From Protea cynaroides (taxonomy: Eukaryota; Streptophyta; Magnoliopsida; Proteales; Proteaceae): 64,000 nucleotides of DNA. A program made the position numbers and the translations under genes. Under the pieces are notes generated by a model that searched no databases, was not told the DNA's origin, and worked only from the letters and a program-made list of their open reading frames with translations. Where the stretch lies: NCBI GenBank assembly GCA_028583415.1, contig CM053272.1:40100199-40164198 (forward strand). The letters are read 5' to 3'. Numbering within the stretch: position 1 is the first letter of the stretch; every line of letters starts with the position of its first letter. Positions 24,482-36,400 of this stretch are shown here, piece after piece.

Positions 24482-26687
24482 TGTCACACCCCAATTTCGA
24501 CTGAACCAGAAATGTGAATGAACCGTCACTAAATCAACGGTTCATACCAGGATCTCAATAAGGTCGTATCTACTTACACAAACCAATGCACATAACCATA
24601 ATCAGAATATAATAAATATAGCGGAAGTCTTTAATTAAATGAACTGAGTTCTACATTGTAAAATATAGTTAACCAATTATTCAATAAACCAAAACATAAA
24701 TAATCTCTATTACATTGTCTTATAAGTTAAATTGAAATAAAATAAATAACTAAGAATCTCCTAAAGGTACATGCAGTAAGGGCACTCGCATGAGGCGTCA
24801 TGCTCGTCCTCCCATACTTGCACATCTAGAGCCGCAACTGTTCCATACTCTTAAGCAGCAACAAAATCCTTCACCGTATAACCTGCATCAACATCTAAAA
24901 CATGTATATATACAAGGGTGAGCTTACAACTTAGCTCAATAAGAAAATCAGACAATGCAACAAGCAATATGCATGAGTAACATTCACATTTGGTCTGATA
25001 TACTTATATAGTGCTATGGTAAAGATAGGTTGCACTCTACACCTTCATGCACGAGAGTGTGAGCATGTCCAACGGATCATACACCGCTATTGTCCCACAT
25101 CACTCACTCCGATATGGAGATAGAGCTAGAGTTTGGTGGGCAGGCTGCGTCTCCATCCCACGTCCTCCCCCTGATACCCTCTATCATACCAATACCTACA
25201 CCCCTATTGGCGAGGACTTGTAAATGGGTTCGTTACTAACCAATCCTACATGTCATCATAGTATCAAGGTCCTATCCCAGTACAACTCCCTACGAATCCT
25301 AGTACAACTCCCTACGGCATAGAGATAGGGCTCGAGTCTGGCGACCAAACCATAGACCACAATGTCACGTCCTCCCCCTGATACCCTACCCGTACCAAGT
25401 ATACTAAGATAGTAGCTATACGAAAAGGTACCAGTGTAAGGAATGATCCCAGACCCCAGGCCCTTCCCATTTTACACACCAACGAAAATAATCAAATGCC
25501 TAACAATCACATCCTAGCACAGCGAGTATACATGAACAAAATATAATAACAGAAAGTAAAGATGATACGTGAATATGCACAAGCAACATTTCATATAAAT
25601 AAGAATAGTTATTAACAACGTTTTACTGTTATTAGTTAATTAGGATTTAGGTCCAATTCTCTTACCTGAAGCTTGATTGCTAGCTTGCCCTGTGTCACAA
25701 AGTTCAACTTGACTGTCACCAAGTCCTACATACCAATTGGGTTTGATTAGAATTGTTTCCATAGGGTTTGCATCGGTCGAAAATCAACTGGGGTTGAAAA
25801 ACACCCCATTCAGTGCATACCGATCGTGACACTGTGGAAAATGGTGTGACTGGTATAGTCTACCGGACACCCTTGGCAAGTTTCCCAAGAGATACCGATC
25901 GCAGTACTGGTTGCACATCATGCTACCGGTATGGTCAACCGGTATCCTTCGTAAGATCATCAACTTGATGTTCGCCTTCCGTCGGTCTTTCAATTTGACT
26001 TCTAGGGTACCTCTTATGCATTCTAGGCTTGAGCAACTTATTAGGGTTTATTTTATCTTCCATTTAAGTCCTACGATCTGATGAACTTAGTTTAGGATTC
26101 AAACCTAGGGTTTATCAACCGAATTAGGGTTTAATGGTGAATTACCATTTTTGGATCAATACCTAATCTGGCATGGTATTGATCAACATCTAAACAACTT
26201 AAACTAGAGACAAGTACAACGTTTATCGTTGGTCTACGAACTATGATGTTCTTTTTCCAACGGAGTCTCCTCTGCAATCTTCCTCAGCTTCTTTCTCCAC
26301 TTTGGATCTTCTTTTTATCTCTAGGATTTGTGAGAGTCAACAAAGAGGATCTAAGGAGGTTTATGAGTCATTATATAGACTAGGGTAGGTTTTAAGGGAG
26401 TTTCTTACGTAAGGTAATCTCTAAGACTGAGATTTGAAAGACCGGACCCATTAAGATCCATTTCTAGATCTAACTAGTCTACTTGCAGAGACATACCGAT
26501 CGACTAGTACCGATATCATGAGACTGGTATGTCTCAAGACACATCCTAATTGGTCCATTTCGACTATTTTCGTACCTAAACTTTGTGGTTTGTCATTCGC
26601 TCGTCCCGTTTAATCTGGTTATGATTGAAAAATCTGTCACAACACAAAATAGAGGTTAGATCGAGTTCGTGGAGTACAAGTCTTACA
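24482..26687 (-). mobile_element. Solo LTR, ~2.2 kb family (copy 2)
   Basis: This 2206-bp block reads TGTCACACC...GTCTTACA on the + strand and is the reverse-complement relative of 8783-11026. It has a perfect 5-bp target duplication GGAAG (24477-24481 and 26688-26692). No primer-binding site, polypurine tract or coding sequence is attached, so it is a solo LTR. It contains the same duplicated TCAGGGGG / ACCAGACTC module (inverse: CCCCCTGATACCCT at 25168 and 25374) and ATACCGATCG motifs. Confidence 0.88.
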
Positions 26688-26715
26688 GGAAGTAAGTAAT
26701 ACTTCATATTATTCA

Positions 26716-28251
26716 GGGAAAGACAGTTACCTCCCCTGTAACTTACCTTATTGACAGTTGACCCCCAATGGTTTTGAAAAAGACAGTTACCTTCCCTAAA
26801 CAAACTATTAAAATTCAAATAGTCCTAATTTTTAACGGTGTTAAAGTTAAAATTTTTATGGACAACTCTACCCTTAATCTTTTATCCCTACTTTAAATCT
26901 TATTACTGTTAAAAGACCAATATAACCCTTTTATACCCAACTAAAATAAACCCTAATCTTCTTTTCATTCTCCCTCACGTTCTTTTCGATGGAGATGATA
27001 TGTTGGACTCAGATGCAAGCGGAGCGATTATAGGCGACCAGTGAGGCAAAACTCCTTGATTAAGCTCTGGTTTTGATTTTCATGAGTTGGTATTTTGATT
27101 TGTGTTTAATCATATTGGATTCTCATTCTTAATATGAAATTCATATTCTGGTTCTCTTTCGCTTTTCCCTGCTGACAGCCCCTCTTGATTCCTTTGGATA
27201 TATATAATGGGTGAGTTAATTAAAGTACTTGTCGAATCAAGTGAGAAGAGTGAGGTGTGAGAGAAAATGACAGAGGAAACAAAAAGGGGTTGGGGATCTC
27301 CAAATTTTGGTGAGGAGAAAACCTGTGAGAAGTCAGTTGCAGTAGAAAAAGAGGGGAAAGAATCAGGGTTTGAAGAGAGAGAGCTAGGAAAGGGAGGAGA
27401 AATGGCATTCGACAACTAATCTGGCTTTTGATTTGGACATTGAGGAAAGAGCAGAAACTGCCAGGAGAGGAAGTACAAGAAGAAACCAAAGAAGAATATG
27501 AGATAAAATGGCCGTGGATTAAGGGCGACTGGAATGGAAGAAAGATGATAGGAATTGAAAATATGGAGAGATTTTAGGAGAGAAGGAACCGAAGAGGATA
27601 GGAGACGATTGGAATGAGAGAAAGATGAGGGAAGATAGGAGTGAAAATATGAATTGAAAATCTGGAGAGATTTTAGGAGAAAAGAAACCGAAGAAGAATA
27701 GGAGACGATTGGAATGGGAGAAAGATGAGGGAAGATAGGAGTGAAAATAGGGATTGAAAATCTAGATAGATTTTAGGAGAAAAGAAACCGAAGAAGAATA
27801 GGAGAGAAAATAGCCGTCAACTAAGGGTTACTGGAATGGGAGAAAGATGAGGGAAGATATGAGTGAAAATAGGGATTGAAAATCTGGAGAGATTTTAGAA
27901 GAAATCATTTCAATATTCAAGGATTTGCAGCGGCGAAGAGTCCCGAAGACGAAGGCGATTCAAGGGTTTGGAAACCAGAAAAAATGTAAGCTCGACTCTG
28001 GTGAACAAATGAGGAAGTAGTAACCTTATTAAATAGTAAGGGTAAAATAGGTAGTTCATCTCTCCAAAAGAGTAGTTTAGTCTTTAAAAAAATATTGAAC
28101 TCCCACCGTTACCATCTAATGGAATATTCTTAACGCGTGGGACTATTTGAATTTTAATAGTTTGTTTAGGGGAGGTAACTGTCTTTTTCAAAATCATTGG
28201 GGGTCAACTGTCAATAAGATAAGTTACAAGAGAGATAACTGTCTTTTACCC
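26716..28251. mobile_element. Mutator-like element with ~110-bp TIRs
   Basis: Inverted termini GGGAAAGACAGTTACCTCCC and GGGAGGTAACTGTCTTTT-type arms of about 110 bp end the element. Its left arm runs through AACAAACTATTAAAATTCAAATAGTCC, mirrored before 28200. Flanks TATTATTCA (26707-26715) and TATTATTTA (28252-28260) match at 8 of 9 positions, as for MULE insertions. Each arm contains the GACAGTTACC motif twice. The interior has purine-rich tandem repeats (27535-27900) and no transposase. It starts 24 bp from the end of the solo-LTR insertion. Confidence 0.8.
27535..27900. repeat. ~105-bp purine-rich tandem repeat inside the MULE
   Basis: Three to four diverged copies of a unit containing GGAGACGATTGGAATGGGAG, AAAGATGAGGGAAGATAGGAGTG and GAAAATCTGGAGAGATTTTAGGAG. 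The last copy is interrupted by AAATAGCCGTCAACTAAGGG, itself similar to 27508-27530. Confidence 0.7.
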
Positions 28252-28454
28252 TATTATTTAACATCTACCCACACAACCATCAATCACTACAACATTAATC
28301 ATTGATTATGGGATATATCTTTGTTGTTTTGAGAGGTTATAATTAATTATTACTTTTAAATAAGATATTAAATCAATACTACTTTTATTTAGAGATCTCA
28401 ATTTAAGATTCCTTCTTTTCTTTCTTTCATGTTGCTTTCTCACAAGGGAAACTT

Positions 28455-28600
28455 GCTGGTTATTCAAAGGGGAAAAAAATAAAAAAATAAAATATGAAAC
28501 TCGCTGGTGGCATGTAGGATTTGATCCTAAGACTTGGCAAAAGTATTCCTTGGTTATTACCTCCAACTATATACTGGGTGGTAATTTCCACTACTGGTAT
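28455..28600 (-). mobile_element. Possible tRNA-derived SINE
   Basis: On the minus strand, TATAGTTGGAGG (A-box-like) is followed about 35 bp later by AGGATCAAATCCT (B-box-like, 9 of 11 to GGTTCGANTCC), then by a T-rich tail with ATTTTTT runs. This is the head-to-tail order of plant SINEs. No target duplication was confirmed. Confidence 0.35.
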
Positions 28601-29433
28601 TTTGTGAAGTGTTTGTAAAAATTGTGGAAAGCTTCCTCCGTTTGTGATGGCATGATTGTCCCTTCATAAGCAAATTAGTGTTAGGGTATTTCTCTTTTAT
28701 TTATTTATTATTATTTTTTAAGATAAAAAGCTTGCAATGAAAATGCATATGGGCATTCAAGGGAAGGGTGAAATGGTCATTTTATATTTCCACGTGAGAG
28801 GCACATGAAACACTAGACACCGTTACATGAAACACCCTCCTCCCCCAAAAAAAAAAAAAAAGAAAAAAAAGAAAAAAGAAAAAAGAAAAATCTACTTCCG
28901 ATATAATGAGACAAATGAGTGAAAATAGACATGGACAATGTGCCCCCACAAAGTTTTGAAAACCAAACAATGTGACCACATGGCAAATCTATATATCCAC
29001 CAAAATAGAATCAATTCCTACATTGATAATGAAAGAAAACTACATCCTAGGATTTAATTAGATGCAATTTAGTTAAAAAAAAAAAAAAAAAGAATCGCAA
29101 ATATGAAATTAATAAAGTATGGTGGTAATTAAAATCTTGAAATAGCTAATTTGCTCTAAATTTGCTCATGTTGCATGCCACATTTAGTCCTAAACCATTC
29201 TCAATGCATTTCTTTTATTAATTAGCAGATATTTAAGACCACATAGTAAGTGTACGTAAGAAGGAAATCCCAAAACCAAGAAAATAAAATAAATTAAATG
29301 TTTCCTTCGTGGTCTTAAGGGAAAGACCCCATTAATCAGAATTTTAAAATTTTGCAATATTTTCAATTATGTTGGTTTTCAAATTTTATGGATATGTTGT
29401 CGGTATAGTCATGAATCCATCTTTTAAGTTTTA
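28601..29433. other. Spacer, nothing recognised
   Basis: AT-rich, with A-rich runs near 28848-28892 and 29074-29091. No gene or bounded element was seen. Confidence 0.4.
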
Positions 29434-29718
29434 GGTTCTTTTTGGTATAGTTTATATTTATGTTTATGATATTTACGAGAATAAATTATTTATGAGAATA
29501 AATTATGAGTCATAATTCATAACCAGCTGTTACCATTAGACATAAAGAAGTAATAATAGAAATACCACAATAATGATAAACACCTTCTAACCTATTTATA
29601 GATTTTAGATTATATTAATTTATTTTAAATATAAATAAATACTATAAATCATCCCAAATAACTAAATATATCATAATGTATTATATAATTAATTGTATAA
29701 TACATACTAAGGAGAATC
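29434..29718. mobile_element. Tourist-like MITE, copy C
   Basis: Starts GGTTCTTTTTGGTATAGTTTATATTTATG, ends ATACATACTAAGGAGAATC, flanked by TTA on both sides. The interior is almost collinear with copy A (TAGACATAAAGAA, TAATGATAAACA, ATTAATTTATTTTAAATATAAATAA). Confidence 0.7.
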
Positions 29719-29738
29719 TTAGTTTATATATATTTTTT

Positions 29739-30215
29739 CCCAATTTTTTTTTAAATAAATAACTTATTTTATTGAAAAGAGATTACAAACAAAACTGGGC
29801 CATGAAAGAGATGGGAACCAATACAAGAACAATCCCAGCACGGGCAAACAAAGGAGGGCTCATACATAAACTCCAGATGGGGGGACCCAAATTAAAAAAC
29901 AAACAACAAAAGGAGGCCCACAAGGCCACAAAGGCAACCAAAACTTAAGTAACATTACGATTCTATTTTGAGATGATTAGATCTTTCTTAGCTGAACTCG
30001 GCCGGTTAAGAATAATGATCGGCATCTGGCTTTCAGGTCAGATTTGATGAGCGAAATGATCGCCTCGCGAGATCTAGAGTTAGGGGAGATTCTGGAGTTC
30101 CCAACCTACCAGATATGGATTATGGAAGCATATAAAGCAGGTTTCAAAAACAATTGAAAATGAACTTTGGGAAAGGGTTTCCTGCCGGGTGTGTGGCTCC
30201 TGGATCAACGTGGGG
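29739..30215 (-). mobile_element. LINE 3' end, 5'-truncated
   Basis: The A-tail is seen as a T-rich/A-rich junction at 29739-29756. Upstream on the minus strand are a cysteine/proline-rich 3' region ending in FNKI-like AATAAAATAAG, and degenerate sequence resembling an L1 3' terminus. There is no intact frame. No target duplication was determined. Confidence 0.45.
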
Positions 30216-30419
30216 ACCAATGGAAATATACGTACATGCATCCAACTAAAAGGGGTGAGCTACTAGTCATTTCATCCGTAAAATGTTAGGCATAGGTACA
30301 ATATGTTGGACAAGAATATTTTTTCCATAAGCTTTTAACATAAATGTTTAGGCCTTTCAGCTATTAGGGGAAGGGATTTTTTGATTTTTTGATTTTTTGA
30401 TTTTTTTTTTTTTGGTTGG

Positions 30420-30862
30420 TAAGTTAGGTATTAAATGGTGTAGCTTTGTTTTAATAGTGTGTTTTGGTGTATGATGAGTAAAACCTAAATCGATTATTAA
30501 TTGGTTTTGATTTTTCTATTTTTAAATGGTTTCATTGCCGTATGGAGAGGAAGAGAGTTAGGAATAAATGAGAGGAAAAGCCAAAGAAAATATAAAATAA
30601 AGTTAATCAGATATGAAAGTGGACTTACGATTTAGAGGTATGTCATGTAGAAATCATTTAAATAAAATTTATTTATACAAATATATACGTTTAGTACTAA
30701 GGGATTAAAATAAAGGTTTAATCGATTTTAATGGTTCCAAATAGTCAGTTTAAACAGTTTCTTTTAGAACCCGTATCGAACCATTTAATAATAGGTTTCA
30801 CAATTTTGATTTAAACGGTTCAGTTGGATTTTCGTACTTCAGGTTCATTTTTTACATCCTTA
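30420..30862. mobile_element. hAT-like non-autonomous element, relative of 19955-20419
   Basis: The block from 30485 is collinear with 20060-20419: the same order of AATCGATTATTAAT, GGAGAGGAAGAG, AAAGTGGACTTACGATTTAGAGGTATG, GGTTTAATCGATTTT and GGTTCCAAATAGTC. It ends TTTTTTACATCCTTAA, a mutated form of the TTTGACACCCTTA terminus. The left end is uncertain. Confidence 0.5.
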
Positions 30863-31357
30863 AAGTTAAGGAAAAATTTGATATTACATTGGGCATTATC
30901 CATCTATTCTCAATCCAGAGTGCAACCAATAATCATATACGATTGAACACAAACCCTTTTGCCTAAATGTTTCACTTTTTTTTTTTTTAAACATTTTAAA
31001 TATGGGAAAAAGAAGTACATCTTTTCTCTCTCCTCCTTCAAACCTAGAACCCCTCTCTCATTCCTCCAAGGCTATCGGTCCTCTTTGTATTCCTTTTTTC
31101 TCGCTAGCATATAAGATTTCAATATGCCCCACAAGCATATAGATCTTTCCCTTTTTAAATATATGGGAGAAAGATTCTTGCCCGACTGGGTGGAGGGTGC
31201 AGTTTCCATGCCGTCAGGTTTTGCAGACCTTAGATCTTGAATTTTATATATAGGTCTTTGGATTTAACTAAACTAAATTAAAGTTGAATTCTATCTTAAA
31301 ACAAATTAGATTTTGAGTTGTATACATATACGAATACCTACATATATGAATACATTT

Positions 31358-31531
31358 AGAGGGTGTGCCTTAGTGTGATGATAAGATTGTCATATTGCAA
31401 CCTGATGGTCACGGGTTTGAAACAGAGAAACAACTTTTTTACATTGTGGGGTAAGACTGTGTACATTCTGTCCTCTCCGGACCCTGCAGTAGCAGAGCCG
31501 TTTGCATTGAGACGCCCCCTTTTTTTTTTTT
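31358..31531 (+). mobile_element. Au-like SINE
   Basis: A tRNA-derived head: A-box-like GTGCCTTAGTGTGATGATAAG, then B box GGTCACGGGTTTGAAA (31407-31422). It is followed by the conserved plant Au-SINE body (GGGGTAAGACTGTGTACATTCTGTCCTC...GGACCCTGCAGTAGC) and a 3' run of T. A 7-bp direct repeat AATACAT flanks it (31349-31355 and 31532-31538), as expected for LINE-mobilised insertion. About 174 bp. Confidence 0.85.
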
Positions 31532-31566
31532 AATACATATACAAATACAGCTCAAACAGGTAACTA

Positions 31567-31570
<4 letters not shown>

Positions 31571-31610
<40 letters not shown>
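31571..31610. repeat. (CT)n microsatellite
   Basis: About 19 consecutive CT/TC units. A similar (CT)n run is at 32579-32622. Confidence 0.9.
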
Positions 31611-31613
<3 letters not shown>

Positions 31614-32016
31614 GGGTTTGACATTACGTGTTCCTTCTCCTCAGCTAGTGATACTATCGATCGTTCCTTCTCTTCTTCTCTAACGGAGATTGGAACCTAG
31701 ACATGGAGAATCTCTTTCTTCTCTATCTTATACCATTCTGAGATATCGCCCTTGAGAAAGAAGATCTAAAGGTTAATTAATTTCAATAAGATGATCGACG
31801 CTCATAGATTTTGAAAAATTCATGTAGAAACAAAGAGGAAGATCTACAATCGGCCTAAAAAGCTAAAGTTTTGGAGGCAATTGATCGACTGAGAATACAA
31901 GAACAACGAAAAGTACAAAAAATCAAAACTTAAGGTTTTGAATTCATAAGTATTCCAGCACCATTAAAGATGTGGCCAATACCACATTCCCTAGTTTAAT
32001 GTTACATAGTGATTAA

Positions 32017-32299
32017 GGTCTTTTTTGTATGTATTATAGAATTAATTATATAATGCATTATAACATATGTAGTTGTTTGGTATGATTTATGATATTTATT
32101 TATATTTAAAATATTTTGATATAATCTAAAATCTACAAATAGGTTAGAAGGTGTTTATCATTATTGTGATAATCTATTATAACTTATTTGTGACTGATGG
32201 AATTAAAAGGTTATTATTTATAATTTATAATTTATTCTCATAAATGATTAGTCATAAATAAATCATAAATATAAATATAAATTAAACCAAAGAGAGCCC
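32017..32299. mobile_element. Tourist-like MITE, copy D
   Basis: Starts GGTCTTTTTTGTATGTATTATAGAATTAATTAT and ends AAACCAAAGAGAGCCC, with TAA on both sides (32014-32016 and 32300-32302). It is in the opposite orientation to copies A and C (its GTTTATCATTATTGTGATAATCTATTAT matches theirs inverted). Confidence 0.8.
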
Positions 32300-32302
32300 T
32301 AA

Positions 32303-33510
32303 ATACTTTAAAACACTCTTGATCCCAACTCAAATATATATAGCTTAATTTCTCCTTGACAAGAGGAAAGAAAGAGAACGTAGTTGCTGGTAAGAAGAAA
32401 AAAAGTGAGAGAAAAAAAAACTCAAATGGAGCCGTGAATATCTAACTCAATATCTAGATTCTTTTAAAATTTAGTTATTAAATTAAAGCTTAAGTTACAT
32501 CCTACAGCTAATATCTAAAATTCGAAATCCAAGGACTGCAAGTTGTGTGGAAACTGCACTCTCTACACAGTCAGGCAATACTCTCTCTCTCTCTCTCTCT
32601 CTGTCTCTGTCTCTCTCTCTGCGGGCCCATATTGATCCCACAACCATATAGCTCGGGTCATTCCAGAATTAAATGAGAACCATTTTATTTGCACTCATAG
32701 CAGAAAAAAAAATTTTCACCCCGTATAACAACATGAGCAAAAAAAGCTACATGAACCATGGCAGGTTCATATCATGGAGCTCGCTTGGTATTGACTTTTG
32801 CCAAGTCAAATAATCTGAGAACAAATAACTATGAAATAAGATGTATATACCTGACGTTTGACTTCCGAGTGACCTTTGTATAAAAGGAACAGTGTCCATT
32901 TAGTCAAAATAGTTATCTAGTTGACCTTCTTAATTTAATCAAAAATAGATATTTGGCTGACCTTATAGCTTTAGTCAAAATAGATATTTATTTGATTCAT
33001 CCAGCTAAGGTTAGATGGTGACACTGGCCTATCTAATAATTTGTAGTGGTTGTCCAGCTAAGGTTAGCTGGTGGCTGTTGAAGGATGATGTGGTAATCAT
33101 ATTGTCTTGAATTTTTTATGTTTTATTTTATCGTTTAATAAATTCTGTTCATCTACAAGTGAATACGAGACCTCAGGATTTATTTGTCTATCTATTTAAA
33201 ATTCCATTTCATCTGCCATGTGGCACAATTAAGTGCCACTCAAGTAACTGTAGTCGGCTGACCAAGCTACAGGATCCCCTAATGAGCTGAAAATTATTAA
33301 CCAAAATAAAAAATAAAAAAATGAAGTGGAAATGTATTTAATGGCAATTCCATATAATTCTTCGGGGAGGTGTGGGTTCCATTAGGAGGCCCTGCTCGCT
33401 TTTTTTTGGCTGCTTTGCTCTTCCATTGAACATGTTCTTTTGTTTGGCATCTTCCATTAATTGATTACGACTAGTCTACATGTTTCTTGTTTTCTGTTGG
33501 GTATTTTAAT
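32303..33510. other. Spacer with short local duplications
   Basis: No gene was recognised. There are locally repeated phrases: AGTCAAAATAGATATTT-type at 32904-32990, and CCAGCTAAGGTTAG at 33000-33013 and 33054-33067. Confidence 0.4.
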
Positions 33511-33823
33511 TGTTGGGAATAGTCTCATATTACTAAGAGACTAAAACCCTATCTGCCTAATATATGCAAGAGTCCTTCTATTTATTAGTTTGAACTTTTG
33601 AGATGTAAACTTAACATGGTATTAGAGCTCTATGTTCACTTTGTACGGTCACCCAAAAAAGAAGACCACAAGCCATGTGTACTGCCACTTAAAAGAAGAG
33701 TAACACGTGAGGGGGAGTGTTGGGAATAGTCCCACATTGTTTAGAGACTAGAACCTTATATGCCTCATATATGTGAGAGTCCCTCCACGTACTAGTTCGA
33801 ACTTTTGAAATGGAAACGTAACA
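33511..33823 (+). mobile_element. TRIM retrotransposon copy 1
   Basis: Two 106-bp terminal repeats (33511-33616 and 33718-33823, TGTTGGGAATAGTC...GTAACA/CTTAACA) flank only about 100 bp. A primer-binding site TGGTATTAGAGC (33617-33628, initiator-tRNA-Met type) follows the first. A polypurine tract GTGAGGGGGAG precedes the second. There is no coding capacity, so it is a terminal-repeat retrotransposon in miniature. The interior has one copy of the GGTCACCCAAAA motif that is multiplied in copies 2 and 3. No target duplication is evident. Confidence 0.88.
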
Positions 33824-34331
33824 GAAAGCATTATTCTATTTGAAATGGCCAAATTCAATTGTTTCTTAGAGCTAGTGGGGAGGAAATCGAAGGTGAGAAA
33901 TAGTTCTGTTCTAAATGAAGATGATAACAGTTATGTTTTGAATTTATAGGGACAGAGAGATAAGGAGCTTAACGCGCCGGTGTTTCATCAGAGTTTCTTG
34001 TGCGGTATTGATATCAAACAACCACGTGACTAAACATTTTGATTTTGGAGAGTGAGAGAAGTAGAGAAAAGCAAAAATGAAGGCAGATGAAAGAGAGCAC
34101 TGTTTTGGGTTGATTGGTAATACTGAAATTCGTTTTTGAATAGTTTTGTTATAACAAACATTGAGTGGGTAGATTGATAATATGAAACCCAAAAGTAGAT
34201 ATTCAAGTAGTTTTACATAATTCTTACTGCTTCCTAATGTTTTAGAAAAATGCCTCTAAACAACCTTTCACCACCATTTTTTTGGTGGGTGATAGAAAGG
34301 TCACGCGGGGGGGATCGGAGCTAGGAAAATG

Positions 34332-35088
34332 TTTAGCAAATGGTTCAATTTTGGTTTGGATTATGGCATCGTTTACTTAATCAGTTCGGTGTGATTTTAG
34401 ACCGTTTAAACCGATGGGTTCAAATTGGTTAGACACTAATTACTCTCATATGAGAGTAGACCGTTTATTATCCTAACCCGAAACTAAATCCTAAACCCTA
34501 ATTAACCTACCCTCCTAAACATAACACACAGAAACATTCTAAACATATAACACAGAAACAGTCACCACTGTTTGATAAGTCAAAACTATAGTGAACAAGA
34601 ACTAGCTCCTCCTCAATTTAATGCTTGGTGTTTAGTTTTAAAAACTACGGATTAAGCAACCCCTTATACTAAGCTCTTGGATTCAATTGACCTTGGTAGA
34701 TGAGGTCAACTATGAGTAATGTACTCGACATCATCCAATTAGATGAAAATTAATGCTTCAAGGAACGATAGCATTGTTGACAACAAAAGCTAATAAGATA
34801 GGGGTATATAGCTTCAATGTTTGTCTCATGAGATTGCTATAGGATAAGTGAGTCATTTAAAAATCGATCAGGACAACTGTATGAGTTACACCGTTTATAA
34901 ACTGCAAGTAAAACTGTTTAATGAAAAACCAATTTAAAATCGGATTATTGAAACTGATTATTAATTGGTTTTGGTTTCAATTTTGACATTGTTTAATTAA
35001 TCGATTCGATTTCGATGTTACCCTCTTATACACTGCACTGAACCGAACCACATTGTTTAAATAATAATAAATCATTTAACACCCTTAT
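34332..35088. mobile_element. Possible hAT-like element, decayed
   Basis: Repeated CGGTTTGG / AATTGGTTTTGGTTTCAATTTTGACA / AATCGATTCG motifs, with a terminal CATTTAACACCCTTA near 35088. The left end is poorly defined (AGCAAATGGTTCAATTTT near 34338). No target duplication was established. Confidence 0.3.
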
Positions 35089-35190
35089 TTGAATCAGGCC
35101 AACCACTCACTCGTGAACACTCCAATCGTTGTGTATGAAATCGATGATACTTTTTCCACTGCTCTCAGTGGCAACGTTGTAGGATCCAAT

Positions 35191-35776
35191 TAAGGGTGTC
35201 AAAAATGGGCCCGGTCCGGTAGCACGGACCGAGCCGGCCCGAAATAACCCGAACCCAGCCCGGACCGAACCTTAATGGACAGGTTTCGGTCTCGACTTGT
35301 AAAGCCCGACACCGTTCGCCGGACGAAACCGGACCGGACCGGCCCGTAAGAAGCCCGAACTAGCCCGAACAGGAAGGTCATCCGGGCCCAATTCTTAATT
35401 TTATGGTTTAAATTGATGGATAATACCTCGTTATAGTTCACTTCTTGATCCGAAAGAATATGAATCTATAGTTGAAAAAAATGTTAATTGTTACAATTAT
35501 TGAATTACAACATAAGAAGGAGAGCTAATTAAAGAAAAATAAAAAAGCAAATATCTTACATATAAAATGGCCCGAAAGCGATAAGCCCGGTCGGCCCGAA
35601 CACGAAACACCCAAAAGCCCAACCGAAAAACCGAACCGGACCAACCGTTAGTTATTGTGTCCGGAGGCCAAACCAGCCCGAACTCTTAATAAACATGTTT
35701 TGGGCTGGGCTTATAAAACCCGATACCGATTCAGCCTGGATCAAAACCGGCCTGGACCGGCCCGTTGACACCCTTA
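35191..35776. mobile_element. hAT-like GC-rich element with perfect 8-bp TSD
   Basis: The 586-bp element starts TAAGGGTGTCAAAAATGGGCC and ends GGCCCGTTGACACCCTTA. The octamer GATCCAAT is present on both sides (35183-35190 and 35777-35784). The body repeats CCGGACCGG, GCCCGAA and CCGAACC many times at both ends, around an AT-rich core (35400-35570). An 8-bp duplication and short TIRs place it with hAT elements. It has no transposase. Confidence 0.85.
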
Positions 35777-36044
35777 GATCCAATATATGGTGCAAGCGAC
35801 CGATCCTCTTCCATCCTTTTCTGGCAATTCAATGTATTTGCTTGATGTAATATGAAGTCCAAACAGTAAAATAGGTCCAGGTCAATGCTTGATATATTAC
35901 AACCTGGCCCGGCCCATCCCATCCCAACCCGGCTAGGCATTGCCCAAACAAACCTATCTTAAAATGCCTTCGGCAAGGCGGTAGCCGGTAGATAACAATC
36001 GGATAAGAGGAGCCGCTACGGCCTATGCTTCTGGTGTGACTGCT

Positions 36045-36400
36045 CTTGTAAGAACTTCATTTCCATCACTTCATTGCTCGATGGTTAACCCCTTCTGGAA
36101 AAAAGCTCCTTCGTCTCGTAAGTGCTTTCACTACTGATACTTCGTAGAGTAAGCTCTCTTATATCTTTCTCTGTTTATCCTTCATCTATGCATTGTACTT
36201 CTGTTTTCGTCTCTCTACTTTTCCATTTTACTCTCTATAATACAAAACCTATCGGATTCTAGTCTTGTTAGATATTCTGTTTCGGAACCCTGGCTCTCTA
36301 GGCTCTGCTCCTATCCATGGATTTTGTCGCAAGCCCTTCTGCCCTTTTTTCAATGGACATTTGGGTATAATTTTTATGGGAAACTAGTGAACAAAGAAAG
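36045..36400 (+). promoter_or_regulatory. Upstream region and leader of the PPR gene
   Basis: A TATA-like CTCTATAATAC at about 36232-36242 lies ~165 bp upstream of the start codon, in pyrimidine-rich sequence. A CTCGTAAGTG string near 36115 could be a donor for a leader intron. None of this is decisive. The start context AAAGATGG is favourable (A at -3, G at +4). Confidence 0.3.

Noticed and set aside
31400..31425. tRNA gene candidate at the B-box sequence
   Set aside because: No acceptor stem or anticodon arm. The body after the B box is that of an Au-like SINE.
31439..31624. RERERER frame on the minus strand
   Set aside because: Translation of the (CT)n microsatellite running into the SINE.
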